Source: a virus. Taken from it: a stretch of 22,832 nt of DNA. Below, one piece after another: positions 22,031 through 22,832 of the stretch. The position numbers and the translations under genes were made by a program. Within the stretch, counting starts at the first letter, position 1, and each line of letters begins with the position of its first letter. Below the pieces are notes generated by a model. That model made no database searches. It saw nothing but the letters and a program-made list of their open reading frames with translations, and had not been told where the DNA came from. The stretch is taken from positions 1 to 22,832 of IMG/VR virus record IMGVR_UViG_3300020472_000183; one strand, written 5' to 3'.

Positions 22031-22821
22031 CTGCAGGACTTCTCGGTATATTCTTATTCCCAATAAATGTATTAGCAGATGTAGGTGGCGTGTCTGCTAC
22101 CTCTAATCCTGTCGCTAATAGTTCAGGGTCAGCAACTGTGAACGCATATCAAGTGTTGACTGGAAATTTTATTAACTCAACGTTTGGTCGAAATGGCGTT
22201 GTATGCCAAGCAGAGACGATGACATTATCTCCATACGTTGGATTAAGCCATAATATAAAACGACCATTCGAAAGTTCATACCCGGAAAATGTTTACGATA
22301 TGAGGGATATTGATGGTGACGGTGCCCCAGATAATCCAGGGAGCGTGCTGTTTCAGAAAGAGGTATTAACTCAGCAGAAGGATAATCACGGGTTAAATTA
22401 TGGCCTAACGATTCAGTGGTCTAGGCCACTAGATTCAAAGCTACAATCACTGTGCAAAGAAGCAGCCAGTAAAGAGATTGCATTTCGTCAAGCAGAATTA
22501 AATCTAAAAGTTCTGGACTACGAAATTTCACGACTCAAGCACTGCGGTACCTTGAAAAAGGCTGGGATAACCTATTCTAAGACCTCACAATATGCCTCAG
22601 TTTGTGGCGATATTGAGATTGCTGAAAGTCCTTTTTCTGTCCCGGACCATACCCATAAAATCAATCTTAAAAAAGTAGAAGCCAAAGAAGGGTCAGAAAA
22701 AAAACAAGTAAACAACAAAGATAAAGGACAACAAACCAACGCATCTACTTCTTCAGACTCTTCTGCTCTGCTCGGCGTTCACGAACTGAAAGCACCTTGG
22801 GCTTCTTCCCTAGACGACTAA
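21859..22821 (+). CDS. Secreted cyanophage-type protein 3, start uncertain
   Basis: A hydrophobic signal-like segment (AAGLLGIFLFPINVLA) is followed by a mature start at DVGGVSATSNPVANSSGSAT, then four cysteines, helical parts (KEAASKEIAFRQAELNLKVL) and a Lys/Asn/Ser-rich low-complexity tail. The only conventional start is ATG 21859, which overlaps gene 2 by 172 bases and adds 54 out-of-place basic residues before the signal segment. More natural starts are ATC 21979 or ATT 22018. It is the last of the secreted trio and, by recall, similar to a T4-like cyanophage protein. An A8 run near the 3' end could affect the frame. Confidence 0.65.
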   Translation: MDRVRFRHGSKLVTNNARRNLYNDTELPRARTSEPHHHNEITRNRNDDSQFKRIQSVAAGLLGIFLFPINVLADVGGVSATSNPVANSSGSATVNAYQVLTGNFINSTFGRNGVVCQAETMTLSPYVGLSHNIKRPFESSYPENVYDMRDIDGDGAPDNPGSVLFQKEVLTQQKDNHGLNYGLTIQWSRPLDSKLQSLCKEAASKEIAFRQAELNLKVLDYEISRLKHCGTLKKAGITYSKTSQYASVCGDIEIAESPFSVPDHTHKINLKKVEAKEGSEKKQVNNKDKGQQTNASTSSDSSALLGVHELKAPWASSLDD

Positions 22822-22832
22822 GAATTTTCTTC

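Noticed and set aside
1-22832. CRISPR array or anti-phage defence system
   Set aside because: No regularly spaced repeats and no recognisable nuclease, toxin or restriction genes were seen.

Overview
The window looks like part of a temperate double-stranded DNA phage of marine picocyanobacteria (Prochlorococcus or Synechococcus type), or an uncultured relative or prophage of one. Evidence: dense, nearly one-directional gene packing; AT-leaning DNA; a virion and tail-fibre cluster with DUF4214-like repeats, LamG and DUF7483-like fibre repeats; a final run of secreted proteins resembling a gene set I recall from cyanophages; and the 3' half of an initiator tRNA-fMet next to a tyrosine integrase. 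Family names rest on motif recognition by eye, not on database searches.

Layout. 1-3840: the tail of an upstream gene, then probable virion genes (a well-translated structural protein closed by a terminator, a helix-hairpin-helix protein, a conserved-looking small protein, a Gly/Ala-rich protein, a basic protein and a second small structural protein). 3844-7326: a 686-residue protein with six DUF4214-like and six Cys-rich repeats, then a 472-residue protein with all its cysteines in one block. 7347-15532: the adhesion module, with two small beta-rich proteins, three large fibre proteins and one 57-residue gene. 15560-17576: small genes, including a BPSL0761-like protein and two short, translationally chained genes. 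17577-17960: a candidate attP with the tRNA-fMet 3' half, a terminator right after its CCA, and about eight copies of a GGCCCA-type motif that look like integrase arm sites. 17961-20235: integration module (integrase, two small + strand ORFs, then a minus-strand pair of an HTH/excisionase-like gene and a 55-residue acidic gene). 20321-21009: two holin-like membrane proteins. 21064-22821: three successive signal-peptide proteins.

How it fits together. The first two-thirds build and decorate the particle and its host-binding fibres. The integrase, candidate attP and HTH gene form a self-contained integration module placed between virion genes and holin-like genes. Integration at tRNA-fMet would rebuild the host tRNA, with the phage supplying the 3' half and a terminator. 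The final secreted proteins are exported, but their role is unknown.

The strongest leads are the attP architecture, the run of short genes below usual length cut-offs, the propeller-like insertion within a small beta domain, a one-base frame break at the end of the LamG fibre gene, and the Cys/His-rich structural protein.
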